Below are positions 1-8,685 of a stretch of 15,312 bases of DNA, in pieces. The stretch spans positions 1 through 15,312 of the forward strand of contig CAIYUD010000162.1 in assembly GCA_903929325.1 (NCBI GenBank), written 5' to 3'. Each line of letters starts with the position of its first letter. The first letter of the stretch is position 1. The notes below the pieces were generated by a model. It worked only from the letters and a program-made list of their open reading frames with translations, did no database searches and had not been told where the DNA came from. Both the position numbers and the translations under genes were made by a program. The stretch is from an uncultured Opitutia bacterium (GTDB taxonomy: Bacteria; Verrucomicrobiota; Verrucomicrobiia; Opitutales; UBA953).

Positions 1-3000
1 GACCGATATCCGCACTATCCTCATCATTGGCTCTGGCCCGATCATGATCGGCCAAGCCTGCGAGTTTGATTATTCGGGCACGCAAGCGTGTAAGGCTCTT
101 CGCGAAGAAGGCTATCGCGTGGTGCTCGTGAATTCAAATCCCGCGACAATTATGACGGATCCAGAGACGGCCGATGTGACTTACATCGAACCGCTCACTC
201 CCGAAGCTTTAGAAAAAATTATTGCGCGCGAAAAACCCGACGCACTTCTGCCAACCCTGGGCGGTCAGACTGCACTGAATCTTTCACTACGACTTTCCAA
301 GTTAGGCATCTTAGAAAAATACGGCGTTGAGCTCATCGGTGCTAAAGAAGACGCCATTGAGCGTGGCGAAGACCGTGAGAAGTTTAAACAAATCATGCTC
401 GATATCGGCTTGGACGTACCGCGCTCCAAAGTCGTCAAAGATCTCGAAGCCGCCAAAGCTTGTTTAGCCAGCATCGGGCTCGAATTCCCGGTCATCATTC
501 GTCCTTCCTTTACCCTCGGTGGTACCGGTGGTGGCATTGCTTATAATCGCGAAGAATTTGAACAGATGGCACAGGCAGGCTTGGACGCTTCACCGGTCCA
601 CGAAATTCTCGTCGAGGAATGTTTATTAGGTTGGAAAGAATATGAGATGGAGGTGATGCGTGACCATAAGGACCAATGTGTCATCATCTGTTCGATTGAG
701 AACTTCGACCCGATGGGCGTGCACACGGGCGACTCCATCACAGTAGCTCCCGCGCTTACTTTAACCGACAAAGAGTATCAGCTCATGCGCGACGCATCCT
801 TTGCGGTCATCCGTGCAATTGGTGTCGAGACAGGCGGTTCTAATATCCAGTTCTCGGTAAACCCAGCCAACGGTCGCATGATTGTGATCGAAATGAATCC
901 GCGCGTCTCACGTTCGTCCGCGCTCGCCTCGAAGGCCACCGGATTCCCCATTGCAAAAATCGCGGCGAAACTTGCCGTAGGTTACAGCCTTGATGAATTG
1001 CGTAATGATATCACGCAGTCCACGCCGGCATGCTTCGAGCCGACCATCGATTACGTTGTCACGAAGATCCCTCGTTTCACTTTCGAAAAATTTGTCGGCG
1101 CCGATACCACGCTAACTTCTGCGATGAAGTCTGTGGGCGAAGCGATGGCCATTGGGCGCACCTTTAAAGAATCTTTCCAAAAGGCACTCCGCTCACTGGA
1201 AGTTGGTGCCTGGGGTTTTGGCTGCGGCGGAAAGTTTGGCGGCGAACCGACTTTAGATCGCGAAGGACTCCGTGCGAGCTTGACGCGTCCGAATCCAGAA
1301 CGCGTCTTCCATCTGCGCCATGCCTTTATGGCAGGGTTCACCGACGCCGAGGTGCATGCGGCTTCCAAAATTGATCCCTGGTTTATTCGCCAGCTTCGCG
1401 ACATTTATAACATCGAGCTTCGTTTGCGTGCGGCTGGACCAAAGGGTCTGACCCCCGAGTTGTTGCGCGAAGCGAAGGAAGCAGGCTTTGCTGATCGCCA
1501 AATTGGTTACGCCGTTAGCATAACTGGCCAGCAAGTACACACGCTCCGCCTCGCAGCGGGATTGCCAACCGTCTTCCGTCTGGTCGATACCTGCGCAGCT
1601 GAGTTTGAGGCATCCACGCCTTATTATTACTCTTCGTATGGTGACGAGACCGAAGTCCGTCCTTCAACGAAGCCACGCGTGATGATTTTGGGCGGAGGCC
1701 CTAACCGCATCGGCCAAGGCATCGAATTTGATTACTGCTGCGTCCACGCCTCTTACGCTTTGCGCGAAATCGGTTATGAATCCGTGATGGTAAATTCGAA
1801 TCCCGAAACGGTTTCCACGGACTACGATACTTCCGATCGACTTTATTTCGAACCGCTCACACTCGAGGATGTGCTGGAAGTTTACCGGGCAGAAAAATGC
1901 GAGGGCGCAATTGTTCAGTTCGGCGGACAGACCCCACTCAATCTGGCGGCTGATCTTGAAGCCAACGGCGTTAAGGTCGTGGGGACATCTCCGCGCAGCA
2001 TTGCTTTGGCCGAAGACCGCCAGCTCTTTAAAGAAATTCTCGACGAACTCAAAGTGCTTCAGCCTGTTAATCGCACGGCGCTTTCGCCGGAAGAGGCTTA
2101 TAAGGCTGCCGAAGAAATTGGCTTCCCGATTTTACTACGCCCCTCCTTCGTTCTAGGCGGCCGCGGCATGTTCATTGTGTACGGCATGGAGGAGATGCGT
2201 GCAGTTGTGCGCGAGGCCTTCGACGTCGCTCCAGGCAAGCCCGTCTTACTCGATAAGTTCTTAGAAGATGCCATCGAGCTAGATGTAGATGCTATTTCAG
2301 ACGGTGAGATCACTGTGGTTGGCGGCATGCTCGAGCACGTTGAGCATGCAGGCGTGCACTCGGGCGATGCGGGTATGGTGCTCCCTCCGCACAGCTTGCC
2401 TGAGACTATTTTAGCTGAAGTCCGCCGGATTACCCACGCCCTCGCCAAGCGCCTCGGCGTTGTTGGACTAATGAATATCCAATTCGCGATTAAAGACGGG
2501 CAAGTCTACATGCTCGAAGTTAATCCGCGTGCTTCGCGCACCGTTCCATTTGTTTCCAAAGCGATTGGCGTACCACTCGCGAAGCTCGCTGCCAAGTGCA
2601 TGGTCGGTCACAAGCTTCGTGACCTTGGGTTTACACAAGAAATTAGACCCGCGTTCTGGTCGGTCAAAGAATCCGTATTCCCCTTCAACCGTTTCCGCGG
2701 CGCCGCTGTCGTCCTCTCACCCGAGATGCGTTCCACCGGTGAAGTCATGGGCACGGACGACGACCTCGGTTTGGCTTACGCCAAAGCACAGATGGCAGCC
2801 CAGCCTCCACTGCCAACGGCGGGCAATGTTTTCCTTTCGGTTAAGGATCGTGATAAAGCCGGTGCGGTTGAAGTTGCCCGTGAACTTGCTGCCCTTGGCT
2901 TCAGCCTTCATTCGACGAGTGGCACGGCCGACGCACTTGTCGCTGCAAATATTCCCGTGGTGCGCCTTGGAAAGATTTCCGATGGGGCACGTCCCAATGT

Positions 3001-3235
3001 ACTCGATCTTTTGAAGAACGGTAAGCTCCAGATGATTGTGAATACTGCAGCAGGGATGTTACCCCGCCAGGATGAGAATTTAATGCGTGCCGAAGCTGTG
3101 CTGCGTGGCGTTTTCATGGCCTCAACGTTGAACGCGGCTAAAGCAGCTGCCCAAGCCATCCGTTCTTTGAAGACCAAGCCTGTCACCGTGCTTTCTTTGC
3201 AGGACCGACTGAAGACGCTTCCTCGGGCACGTTAA
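1..3235 (+). CDS. carB: Carbamoyl-phosphate synthase large subunit, 5'-truncated by window edge
   Basis: CarB makes carbamoyl phosphate from bicarbonate, ATP and ammonia delivered by CarA, feeding pyrimidine and arginine synthesis in the cytoplasm. The reading frame is open from base 2, and its first residues (TDIRTILIIGSGPIMIGQA) match the normal CarB N-terminus a few residues after Met. The true start therefore lies just left of the window, and the Met at base 44 is internal. The 1077 visible residues fit the usual length of about 1070-1080. Two homologous halves are visible: the first has a glycine-rich ATP-grasp loop near residue 175 (GGTGGGIAY) and EMNPRVSRSSALASKATG near 300; the second restarts near 560 (ILGGGPNRIGQGIEFDY) and repeats EVNPRASRTVPFVSKAIG. 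From about 940 to the end is an MGS-like allosteric domain. No carA is visible. A secreted FKBP follows after 22 bases. Identification is certain; nothing looks damaged. Confidence 0.98.
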   Translation, partial: TDIRTILIIGSGPIMIGQACEFDYSGTQACKALREEGYRVVLVNSNPATIMTDPETADVTYIEPLTPEALEKIIAREKPDALLPTLGGQTALNLSLRLSKLGILEKYGVELIGAKEDAIERGEDREKFKQIMLDIGLDVPRSKVVKDLEAAKACLASIGLEFPVIIRPSFTLGGTGGGIAYNREEFEQMAQAGLDASPVHEILVEECLLGWKEYEMEVMRDHKDQCVIICSIENFDPMGVHTGDSITVAPALTLTDKEYQLMRDASFAVIRAIGVETGGSNIQFSVNPANGRMIVIEMNPRVSRSSALASKATGFPIAKIAAKLAVGYSLDELRNDITQSTPACFEPTIDYVVTKIPRFTFEKFVGADTTLTSAMKSVGEAMAIGRTFKESFQKALRSLEVGAWGFGCGGKFGGEPTLDREGLRASLTRPNPERVFHLRHAFMAGFTDAEVHAASKIDPWFIRQLRDIYNIELRLRAAGPKGLTPELLREAKEAGFADRQIGYAVSITGQQVHTLRLAAGLPTVFRLVDTCAAEFEASTPYYYSSYGDETEVRPSTKPRVMILGGGPNRIGQGIEFDYCCVHASYALREIGYESVMVNSNPETVSTDYDTSDRLYFEPLTLEDVLEVYRAEKCEGAIVQFGGQTPLNLAADLEANGVKVVGTSPRSIALAEDRQLFKEILDELKVLQPVNRTALSPEEAYKAAEEIGFPILLRPSFVLGGRGMFIVYGMEEMRAVVREAFDVAPGKPVLLDKFLEDAIELDVDAISDGEITVVGGMLEHVEHAGVHSGDAGMVLPPHSLPETILAEVRRITHALAKRLGVVGLMNIQFAIKDGQVYMLEVNPRASRTVPFVSKAIGVPLAKLAAKCMVGHKLRDLGFTQEIRPAFWSVKESVFPFNRFRGAAVVLSPEMRSTGEVMGTDDDLGLAYAKAQMAAQPPLPTAGNVFLSVKDRDKAGAVEVARELAALGFSLHSTSGTADALVAANIPVVRLGKISDGARPNVLDLLKNGKLQMIVNTAAGMLPRQDENLMRAEAVLRGVFMASTLNAAKAAAQAIRSLKTKPVTVLSLQDRLKTLPRAR

Positions 3236-3257
3236 AATCCTTTAATCTCCAACTCCC

Positions 3258-3992
3258 ATGCGCACTCCCATCCTCGCCGCCTTCGCTTTTGCTATGGTGG
3301 CTCTCCACGCTGCTGATGCAGCTCCTGCTGCGAAAGCTGCAGAAACTGCACCTGCTGTACCCTCGAAGCCTTTGACGGCTGACGAGCAGCGCCGCGGTTT
3401 TATCCAAGCCGGCTTTCAGCTTGGTCGCGGTTCACCCCTTCCTGGTTTCCGTACCCAGTACGAAATGTCAGAAGCCGAAGTTGACGCTTTTCTTTCGGGC
3501 CTGCGTATCGCGATGCTTGCCGGCTCCATGGAGCCTGACGCAGACGAAACGCTGCAAGCTCGCTTCGGGGAATTATTAAACAGCCGGGTTGTTTCAAAGT
3601 CGTCGCGCGTGAAGGCCGAGAATGTCGCCTTCCTTGCGAAGGTGGACGCAGACAAGTCGATTACCCGTACAGCCTCCGGTTTGCGTTACCGTATTGATAA
3701 AGCGGGTTCGGGTACGAAGCCTATTCCCACAAGCCAAGTTACCTGCCGCTATACAGGGCAACTTTGTAACGGGAAGGTCTTCGACTCTACCAAGACCCGT
3801 AAAGACGAGCCAGTAACTTTCACATTGAATGAAGTCATCCCTGGCTGGACCGAAGGACTTCAGTTGATTGCGAAAGGTGGCGTCATCCATCTCTGGATTC
3901 CTGCTAATCTTGCGTACGGCGACCAGGAGCAAGATGTCATTCCTGCCGGCTCTGTTCTTGAATTTGAAGTCGAATTGGTTGACGTAAAGTAA
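3258..3992 (+). CDS. Secreted FKBP-type peptidyl-prolyl cis-trans isomerase (FkpA/Mip-like)
   Basis: A 244-residue protein predicted to catalyse prolyl cis-trans isomerisation during folding of periplasmic or outer-membrane proteins. Residues 1 to about 21 form a signal peptide (MRT, then a hydrophobic run ending AHAADA-like), followed by an Ala/Pro-rich linker. Residues about 40-130 resemble the helical dimerisation region of FkpA/Mip proteins, ending in NVAFLAK. The FKBP domain spans about 135-244: TASGLRYRI, YTG (Tyr165), VFDS (Phe175, Asp176), EVIPGWTEGLQL (Val193, Ile194, Trp197), LAYGD (Tyr220) and VLEFEVELVDV, so the usual pocket aromatics are present. Cys163 and Cys170 sit in neighbouring strands and could form a disulfide. 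No strong Shine-Dalgarno precedes the ATG. It may share the carB transcript, being 22 bases downstream. Family assignment is firm; its clients are unknown. Confidence 0.95.
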   Translation: MRTPILAAFAFAMVALHAADAAPAAKAAETAPAVPSKPLTADEQRRGFIQAGFQLGRGSPLPGFRTQYEMSEAEVDAFLSGLRIAMLAGSMEPDADETLQARFGELLNSRVVSKSSRVKAENVAFLAKVDADKSITRTASGLRYRIDKAGSGTKPIPTSQVTCRYTGQLCNGKVFDSTKTRKDEPVTFTLNEVIPGWTEGLQLIAKGGVIHLWIPANLAYGDQEQDVIPAGSVLEFEVELVDVK

Positions 3993-4009
3993 CGCGACTG
4001 GCAGCCGAT

Positions 4010-4046
4010 GCGGCGTCCTCGTTTTCGTGGACGCCGCTTGCTTTTA
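4010..4046 (+). terminator. Rho-independent terminator after the FKBP gene
   Basis: A perfect 9-base inverted repeat, GCGGCGTCC (4010-4018) and GGACGCCGC (4029-4037), surrounds a 10-base loop and is followed at once by a T-rich run (TTGCTTTT). It starts 17 bases after the FKBP stop codon. This should end carB/FKBP transcription and separate it from the efflux operon that begins at 4088. Confidence 0.88.
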
Positions 4047-4087
4047 AGGTGGAACCCACCACCCCTGTTGAGGTCAGTATCCGTTGA
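4047..4087 (+). promoter_or_regulatory. Short leader of the efflux operon; no clear promoter recognised
   Basis: These 41 bases between the terminator and the first efflux gene must hold the start region of the operon if the terminator is efficient. A small inverted repeat GGTGG-AAC-CCACC occurs at 4048-4060. No convincing -35/-10 pair could be placed. A GAGG lies 14 bases before the ATG, too far for a good ribosome site. The promoter may overlap the terminator hairpin. Confidence 0.3.
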
Positions 4088-5629
4088 ATGAAGTGCCCTT
4101 TGGCCATCTACCTTTTTTCAGGCGTCATTGCCTTCGGGGCGACTGTGCCCGCGCCCTCCAGTGCTCTTTCCCTAAAGGATGCCATTCACCGCTCCCTGTC
4201 ACATAATCTCGGATTAGCCGCTTCACGTTTAGATGCAGCGCAGGCGACGGAGGCGATCGAACTCGCTGACGCTGGCTTTGAATGGCGCTTCAGCCTGCGC
4301 AACCGATTAGGCTCAGCCCGTACCCTTACGGAAATAAATGCAGGTGCGCCTGCGACCGACACGTTCGATACCGAGCTCGGGATCACAAAACCTTTCTCAT
4401 CGGGCGGGTCACTCACCCTCAGTGGCTTAGGCGGGCGCACATGGTATGACAGCAACGGCATCCCTGCTGACGATAAAGTCGCCCTCGGCACTTCACTCAC
4501 TTTTACACAGCCTTTGCTCAAGGGCGCTTGGCAAACCGTCAACCTTGCTCCGGTTGTGAACGCACGGCTCGGTGCGGGCCGTTCACGTTTGCAGTTTAGG
4601 GCAACCACCCTCGATCTCATTCGTGATACCGAGACCGCTTACTGGACGCTCGCAGCCTATCGCTCGCTCGTCGCTTTGCGCGAATCGAGCATGCGTTCAG
4701 CTGAATCACTTTTGGCGGAAGTCGTGGAACGTCGGAGATTGGGTGCAGCCACCATCCAAGAGCAGCTGCAGGCCGAGGCGGATGTCGCCAACCAGCGTGT
4801 CAGCATTTTAAACGCCAAACAACAAGCTGACGCTGCCGACACTCGCCTGCGCAGTTTGTTAGGGCTCGACGGCACCGCGGATGCTCCCGCGGAAGTTGTC
4901 GTTCAGACTTTGCCACCCGATCAAGTTTCTGGCATTGATGATTACCGCGGGTGGTTAGGACAAGTCCTTGCCTTCGACCTTGATGCGCAGGTTCAGCAGA
5001 GCACGGTTGAGTCAGCGCAGATTGATCTCGAAGCCGCACGCATGAATGACAATCCACAGCTGGATCTTGCGGTTTCGGCTAGTGCAAATGGAGAGACTAA
5101 TCGATTTGGAAGCCTCAACTCAGCATTCAATGCACTCCCGAACGATCACAGTTGGACAGGCGCTGCGACCCTAACGCTTTCCTTCCCTCTTGGCTTTCGA
5201 GATAGCGAAGCCCGCGTTCGTTTAGCCGAACGCAGTCGCCGCAAAGCCGATTTGCGCCTCGCGGACATTCGACAAGCTTTAACCTTTACGGCACGTGCGA
5301 GCTGGCGCGACCTCGAGGCTGCCCGGGCGCGCCGCGAAGCTGCGGCGGCAGCGCTGGAGTTACAGCAGCAAGTGTATGAAGGTGAACGCATGCGCTATTC
5401 TGCGGGTGTTTCCGATATTCCGAAGATTCTTCAAGCCCAAGCGTCACTGGATGCCGCTAAAGTTTCGTGGGTCAGTGCGCTCTTAGATGCCCGCGTTGCT
5501 TCTGCGCGCGTAGCCCGACTCGACGGCACGTTGCTTTCGCGTCACGGCTTTACGTGGGATGATGCTGAATCTCGCAGTGGCTCTGGCGTTGGCGTCAATG
5601 ACACCCTTCCTCCTTTAAAAAATCCATGA
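4088..5629 (+). CDS. TolC-family outer membrane efflux protein
   Basis: A 513-residue outer-membrane channel protein of the OEP/TolC family, expected to form a trimeric barrel plus periplasmic helical tunnel that docks with the adaptor encoded next. A signal peptide covers roughly residues 1-26 (hydrophobic run from Leu5, Ala-rich end). The internal duplication typical of TolC is visible: LSLKDAIHRSLSHN near 27-40 opens the first half and a similar long helix starts near 289. The equivalent helix turns RRRLGAATIQEQLQAEADV (216-234) and RMRYSAGVSDIPKILQAQASL (435-455) recur. Strand-like segments TLTFTQPLLKG and TLTLSFPLGF lie where the barrel is expected. The C-terminal tail (about 485-513) is Ser/Gly/Pro-rich and looks disordered. 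It overlaps the adaptor gene by 4 bases (ATGA). Cys3 is not in a lipobox, so it is probably not a lipoprotein. Substrate unknown. Confidence 0.93.
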   Translation: MKCPLAIYLFSGVIAFGATVPAPSSALSLKDAIHRSLSHNLGLAASRLDAAQATEAIELADAGFEWRFSLRNRLGSARTLTEINAGAPATDTFDTELGITKPFSSGGSLTLSGLGGRTWYDSNGIPADDKVALGTSLTFTQPLLKGAWQTVNLAPVVNARLGAGRSRLQFRATTLDLIRDTETAYWTLAAYRSLVALRESSMRSAESLLAEVVERRRLGAATIQEQLQAEADVANQRVSILNAKQQADAADTRLRSLLGLDGTADAPAEVVVQTLPPDQVSGIDDYRGWLGQVLAFDLDAQVQQSTVESAQIDLEAARMNDNPQLDLAVSASANGETNRFGSLNSAFNALPNDHSWTGAATLTLSFPLGFRDSEARVRLAERSRRKADLRLADIRQALTFTARASWRDLEAARARREAAAAALELQQQVYEGERMRYSAGVSDIPKILQAQASLDAAKVSWVSALLDARVASARVARLDGTLLSRHGFTWDDAESRSGSGVGVNDTLPPLKNP

Positions 5630-6708
5630 GTCGCCTTCGTTATATTCTTCCACTTCTGGGTGTCATTGCTGCGCTCGCATGGTGGCTTTGGCCTAAAGAA
5701 ACTCGCGGGCCTGGTCCACTCAATGACCCTGCTTCACGCTTGATTGCGAAAGCCGTCAAACGAGACATTGAATCGGTCGTCGTCGTCTCAGGGTTTGTTC
5801 GGCCAGTTGTCACCAGTGAAATTAAAGCAGAAGCGAGCGGCAAAGTTTTGCGCTTACCCGTGGTCATCGGTCAATCGGTCAAAAAGGATGAGTTATTGGT
5901 CGAGCTCGATCCGACATTAGTGAAAGCGGATTACGATGAGGCCGCCCGGAATCTTCAGTTGCAGAAACTTAACGTTGAAAAACTCGCTCGTGACCGCTCG
6001 CGGGCGGAAGCCTTACGCGCCAAAGAGTTTGTTTCCATTAAGGAGCTCGAAGACGCCGTGACAGCACACGAAGTCAGCAAGGTGCAATTTGAAGTTATCC
6101 AAGCACGGTTAGATAAAGCGGCCGAAAATCTCCGAAAGACAACTATCCGCGCCCCACATGCCGGGATTGTTACAGACGTCGGCATCCTTGAGGGTCAAGT
6201 GGTGGTAGGTGCGCAGTCTATTAATAGCGGCACATTGCTGATGAAGGTGTCCGATACCGACCCTTTGCGTGTGGACGTAAACCTTAATGAATTTGATGCG
6301 GCCCGGGTGGATACAGGCCGTGAAGCCGATCTCACATTTGATTCTTTGCCCAGCTTGCACCGGCCTGGAAAAGTGTCGTTTATTGCGCCCTTCGGTACGA
6401 GCGATGGCGTTAATAAAGAAGTTCGTGTCTTCCCTTGCCAGATTTCCTTTGAATCAGGTTTTGGCGTACGCCCGGGAATTAGTGCCAATGCAAGTATTCG
6501 CTTAGACAAAGCCGTGGGCTGTATCGCCGTTCCAGTCTCCGCTATCTTTATCGAGGATGCCGATCGCGTGGTTTACGTGCGTAAGGGTAAAGAATGGGAA
6601 CGTCGCCTCGTCAAAGTTGGCCTGGGCGATTCTAGTTGGTCTCAAATTACTCAAGGACTGGAAGAGGGCGATGTGGTTAGTTTAGTGCGCCCAGCTGGCT
6701 CTCGCTAA
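5626..6708 (+). CDS. MacA/HlyD-family periplasmic adaptor of an ABC exporter
   Basis: A 360-residue membrane-fusion (adaptor) protein that should bridge the inner-membrane ABC transporter and the TolC-like channel. One N-terminal membrane anchor covers about residues 5-22 (YILPLLGVIAALAWWLW). The split biotinyl-lipoyl domain is seen at about 62-98 (SEIKAEASGKVLRLPVVIG) and 172-208 (TTIRAPHAGIVTDVGI). These flank a charged alpha-hairpin/coiled coil at about 102-170. A beta-barrel domain follows (LRVDVNLNEFDAARVDTG) and then a membrane-proximal domain (AVPVSAIFIE ... LEEGDVVSLV). The start ATG overlaps the TolC-like gene's stop codon (ATGA, 5626-5629), pointing to translational coupling, and the ATPase gene starts 4 bases after the stop. 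MacA-type is preferred over RND-type adaptor because MacB-type ABC genes follow rather than an RND pump. Confidence 0.93.
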   Translation: MSRLRYILPLLGVIAALAWWLWPKETRGPGPLNDPASRLIAKAVKRDIESVVVVSGFVRPVVTSEIKAEASGKVLRLPVVIGQSVKKDELLVELDPTLVKADYDEAARNLQLQKLNVEKLARDRSRAEALRAKEFVSIKELEDAVTAHEVSKVQFEVIQARLDKAAENLRKTTIRAPHAGIVTDVGILEGQVVVGAQSINSGTLLMKVSDTDPLRVDVNLNEFDAARVDTGREADLTFDSLPSLHRPGKVSFIAPFGTSDGVNKEVRVFPCQISFESGFGVRPGISANASIRLDKAVGCIAVPVSAIFIEDADRVVYVRKGKEWERRLVKVGLGDSSWSQITQGLEEGDVVSLVRPAGSR

Positions 6709-6712
6709 CAGC

Positions 6713-7399
6713 ATGTCGCTCGCTGTTTTACAAGGCGTGCGGAAAACCTATCGGATGGGTGAAGAGGATGTGCATGCCCTCGCGGGCGTTGACCTAACGT
6801 TTGAGCAGAATGAATTCACGGCCATCCTAGGGCCATCAGGTTCAGGAAAGTCCACCTTGATGCACATCCTTGGATTTATGGATGTGCCAACTTCGGGCCG
6901 TATCCTTTTTGAAGGCGAAGATGTCAGCGCACTCTCGTCCGATCGGCGTGCGTGGTACCGCTCTCACCGAGTCGGCTTCATTTTCCAGTCATTTAATTTA
7001 CTTCCGCGTCTGACTGTATTGGAAAACGCGACCCTGCCTTTGCTTTACCGCGAGGACTTTCCAGACGACGCTTCGCGTGAAGCAGCTGCTAAGAAAGCCC
7101 TTGATCGCGTTGGCATGAGTCACCGGCTGACCCACCGTCCGACCGAACTTTCTGGTGGCGAACGTCAACGCGTTGCCATTGCGCGCGCACTTGTGGGTCG
7201 GCCGGCTTTAATTTTAGCAGACGAGCCCACGGGTAATTTGGATTCACGCAACGTTGACCGTATCCTCGAGCTCCTGGGGGAGTTGAACCGAGAGGGCATA
7301 GCCATCTTATTGGTGACGCATGACCTGGGAGTCGCAGCGCATGCTCGTCGGATTATTACGATGCGCGACGGGTGCGTTCAGGAGGATAAACAAAAATGA
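6713..7399 (+). CDS. MacB/LolD-type ABC transporter ATP-binding protein
   Basis: A 228-residue stand-alone nucleotide-binding subunit that hydrolyses ATP to drive the partner permease. All motifs are intact: Walker A GPSGSGKST (40-48), Q-loop Gln92 in FIFQSFNLLPRLT, signature LSGGERQR (146-153), Walker B ALILADEPTGNLD (165-177) and the switch His203 in VTHD. The FNLLP region and TGNLDS are typical of the MacB/LolD/FtsE clade. In E. coli MacB the ATPase and permease are one polypeptide; here they are separate genes overlapping by 4 bases. No Shine-Dalgarno is seen before the ATG, which lies 4 bases after the adaptor's stop. Lipoprotein release (Lol) is a formal alternative, but the adaptor and TolC neighbours favour efflux. 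Confidence 0.96.
   Translation: MSLAVLQGVRKTYRMGEEDVHALAGVDLTFEQNEFTAILGPSGSGKSTLMHILGFMDVPTSGRILFEGEDVSALSSDRRAWYRSHRVGFIFQSFNLLPRLTVLENATLPLLYREDFPDDASREAAAKKALDRVGMSHRLTHRPTELSGGERQRVAIARALVGRPALILADEPTGNLDSRNVDRILELLGELNREGIAILLVTHDLGVAAHARRIITMRDGCVQEDKQK
7380..7385 (+). promoter_or_regulatory. Strong Shine-Dalgarno for the permease gene
   Basis: AGGAGG lies inside the end of the ATPase gene, 10 bases before the permease ATG at 7396. It supports that start, and suggests the permease can recruit ribosomes itself besides being coupled through the ATGA overlap. Confidence 0.65.
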
Positions 7400-8685
7400 G
7401 ACTGCTTGATCGACTACGTCCAGCGATTACGAACGGCCTTCGCGAGCTGTTCGCAAGTAAGGTCCGTTCAATCCTTTCCATGTCCGGGATTATTCTCGGG
7501 GTCGCTTCGTTGGTTGCCATGGTTACCGTTGTGCAAGGGATGGTTGGCAACTTCCGTCAATTCGTCGACGCGATGGGCGGCATCGAAAAAATCACAGTTT
7601 CCAAAGAGGCCCTGCCGCGCGAGCAGCAACACCTCGCCGATCAGTCGGAGGGCATAACTTTAAGAGACGTTAAATTGCTCCGCGCCACCGTGCCTTCGGT
7701 CCAGTATGTTTCGCCTGAAGCCGATGTCGGTTGGGAGCGTGTTTCGCGAGATGGTAAAGAAATCAACACGATTGTTCGCGGGTGCACCTCCGACTATCTA
7801 CCAGTTGCCCGTCGCTGGGTAGACCAAGGACGTTTCTTGAGTGACTTAGACCAACTCGTCCGCGCGGATGTATGCGTGATTGGTTCCGCTGTTGCCGAAG
7901 ATTTATTTGGCCTCAATGCCGATCCGCTTGGCCAGACCGTCAAAGTGCGCGGCCGAAACTTCGTCGTCGTTGGCGTACTCAACAACATTGAAAGTGCCGG
8001 CGTCTCTATTCGGCCCGGCGGCGGCAAGCCTAAGGGTGGCGGTGGAGGTATGTGGCGCTGGCGCAACAGCGGCGTTTATATTCCTCTTGAGACCGCTTTG
8101 CTGAAGTTTACGGGCAATGATAAACTTACGGGATTAGGACTAAGGGTTCCCTCGGCAGAAGCATTGGCCGATGCGGTGCCGCAAATTACGCGTACTTTAT
8201 TGCAGTCACATAATGGACTCCAAGATTTCCGCGTCGATACGAACGAAGAGACGCTTGATGAATTTCGTAAGACGGAGGCCGCTTTCACGCTTTCCCTTGG
8301 TGGCGTCGCCGGCATTTCATTATTCGTGGGCGGTATCGGCATTATGAATGTGATGCTCGCCTCGATTAATGAACGTATCCGGGAGATTGGTGTCCGTAAG
8401 TCCGTTGGCGCACGTGCCTCGGATATCTTCCTGCAATTCTTAGCAGAGGCAGCGGTGATTGCGTCTGTCGGCGGATTCATCGGCCTCTCTGTTGCAGCGG
8501 TTCTCTTAGCCGTTATGAACTTCATTCTTTCATCCGTCGTACCAGGCGGGGTTGCCGCCACCTTAAATCCTTGGGTTATGTTTGGAGGATTCGCTTCCTC
8601 GGTGACGATTGGCCTATTGGCAGGCGTTTATCCGGCCGTGCGGGCAGCTCGACTCGATCCGATTGAAGCACTGCGCCATGAGTAA
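7396..8685 (+). CDS. MacB/FtsX-type ABC transporter permease
   Basis: A 429-residue inner-membrane subunit with the MacB architecture: one N-terminal membrane helix (about 24-50), a large periplasmic domain (about 51-290), then three C-terminal helices (about 297-322, 350-380, 393-415). Family motifs are clear: SGIILGVASLVAMV in helix 1, MNVMLASINERIREIGVRKSVGA (318-340) after helix 2, and the end VYPAVRAARLDPIEALRHE. It should transmit ATPase movement to the periplasm (mechanotransmission) and pair with the adaptor and the TolC-like protein. A glycine-rich insert (GGGKPKGGGGGMWRWRN, 208-224) sits in the periplasmic domain. The start overlaps the ATPase stop (ATGA), and AGGAGG at 7380-7385 is the only strong ribosome site seen in the window. 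The gene end overlaps the hydrolase start by 8 bases. Confidence 0.95.
   Translation: MRLLDRLRPAITNGLRELFASKVRSILSMSGIILGVASLVAMVTVVQGMVGNFRQFVDAMGGIEKITVSKEALPREQQHLADQSEGITLRDVKLLRATVPSVQYVSPEADVGWERVSRDGKEINTIVRGCTSDYLPVARRWVDQGRFLSDLDQLVRADVCVIGSAVAEDLFGLNADPLGQTVKVRGRNFVVVGVLNNIESAGVSIRPGGGKPKGGGGGMWRWRNSGVYIPLETALLKFTGNDKLTGLGLRVPSAEALADAVPQITRTLLQSHNGLQDFRVDTNEETLDEFRKTEAAFTLSLGGVAGISLFVGGIGIMNVMLASINERIREIGVRKSVGARASDIFLQFLAEAAVIASVGGFIGLSVAAVLLAVMNFILSSVVPGGVAATLNPWVMFGGFASSVTIGLLAGVYPAVRAARLDPIEALRHE

Noticed and set aside
1051..1540. Overlapping minus-strand frames inside carB
   Set aside because: They are antisense to a highly conserved enzyme and carry no motif or start signal.
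8076..8561. Minus-strand reading frame (161 codons) opposite the permease
   Set aside because: The sequence is low-complexity Ser/Thr/Arg-rich and is the mirror of a strongly conserved FtsX domain; it is a shadow of codon bias.
8609..8677. Upstream in-frame start for the hydrolase adding 23 residues
   Set aside because: It would bury the signal peptide inside the chain and overlap the permease gene by 77 bases; the start at 8678 fits better.
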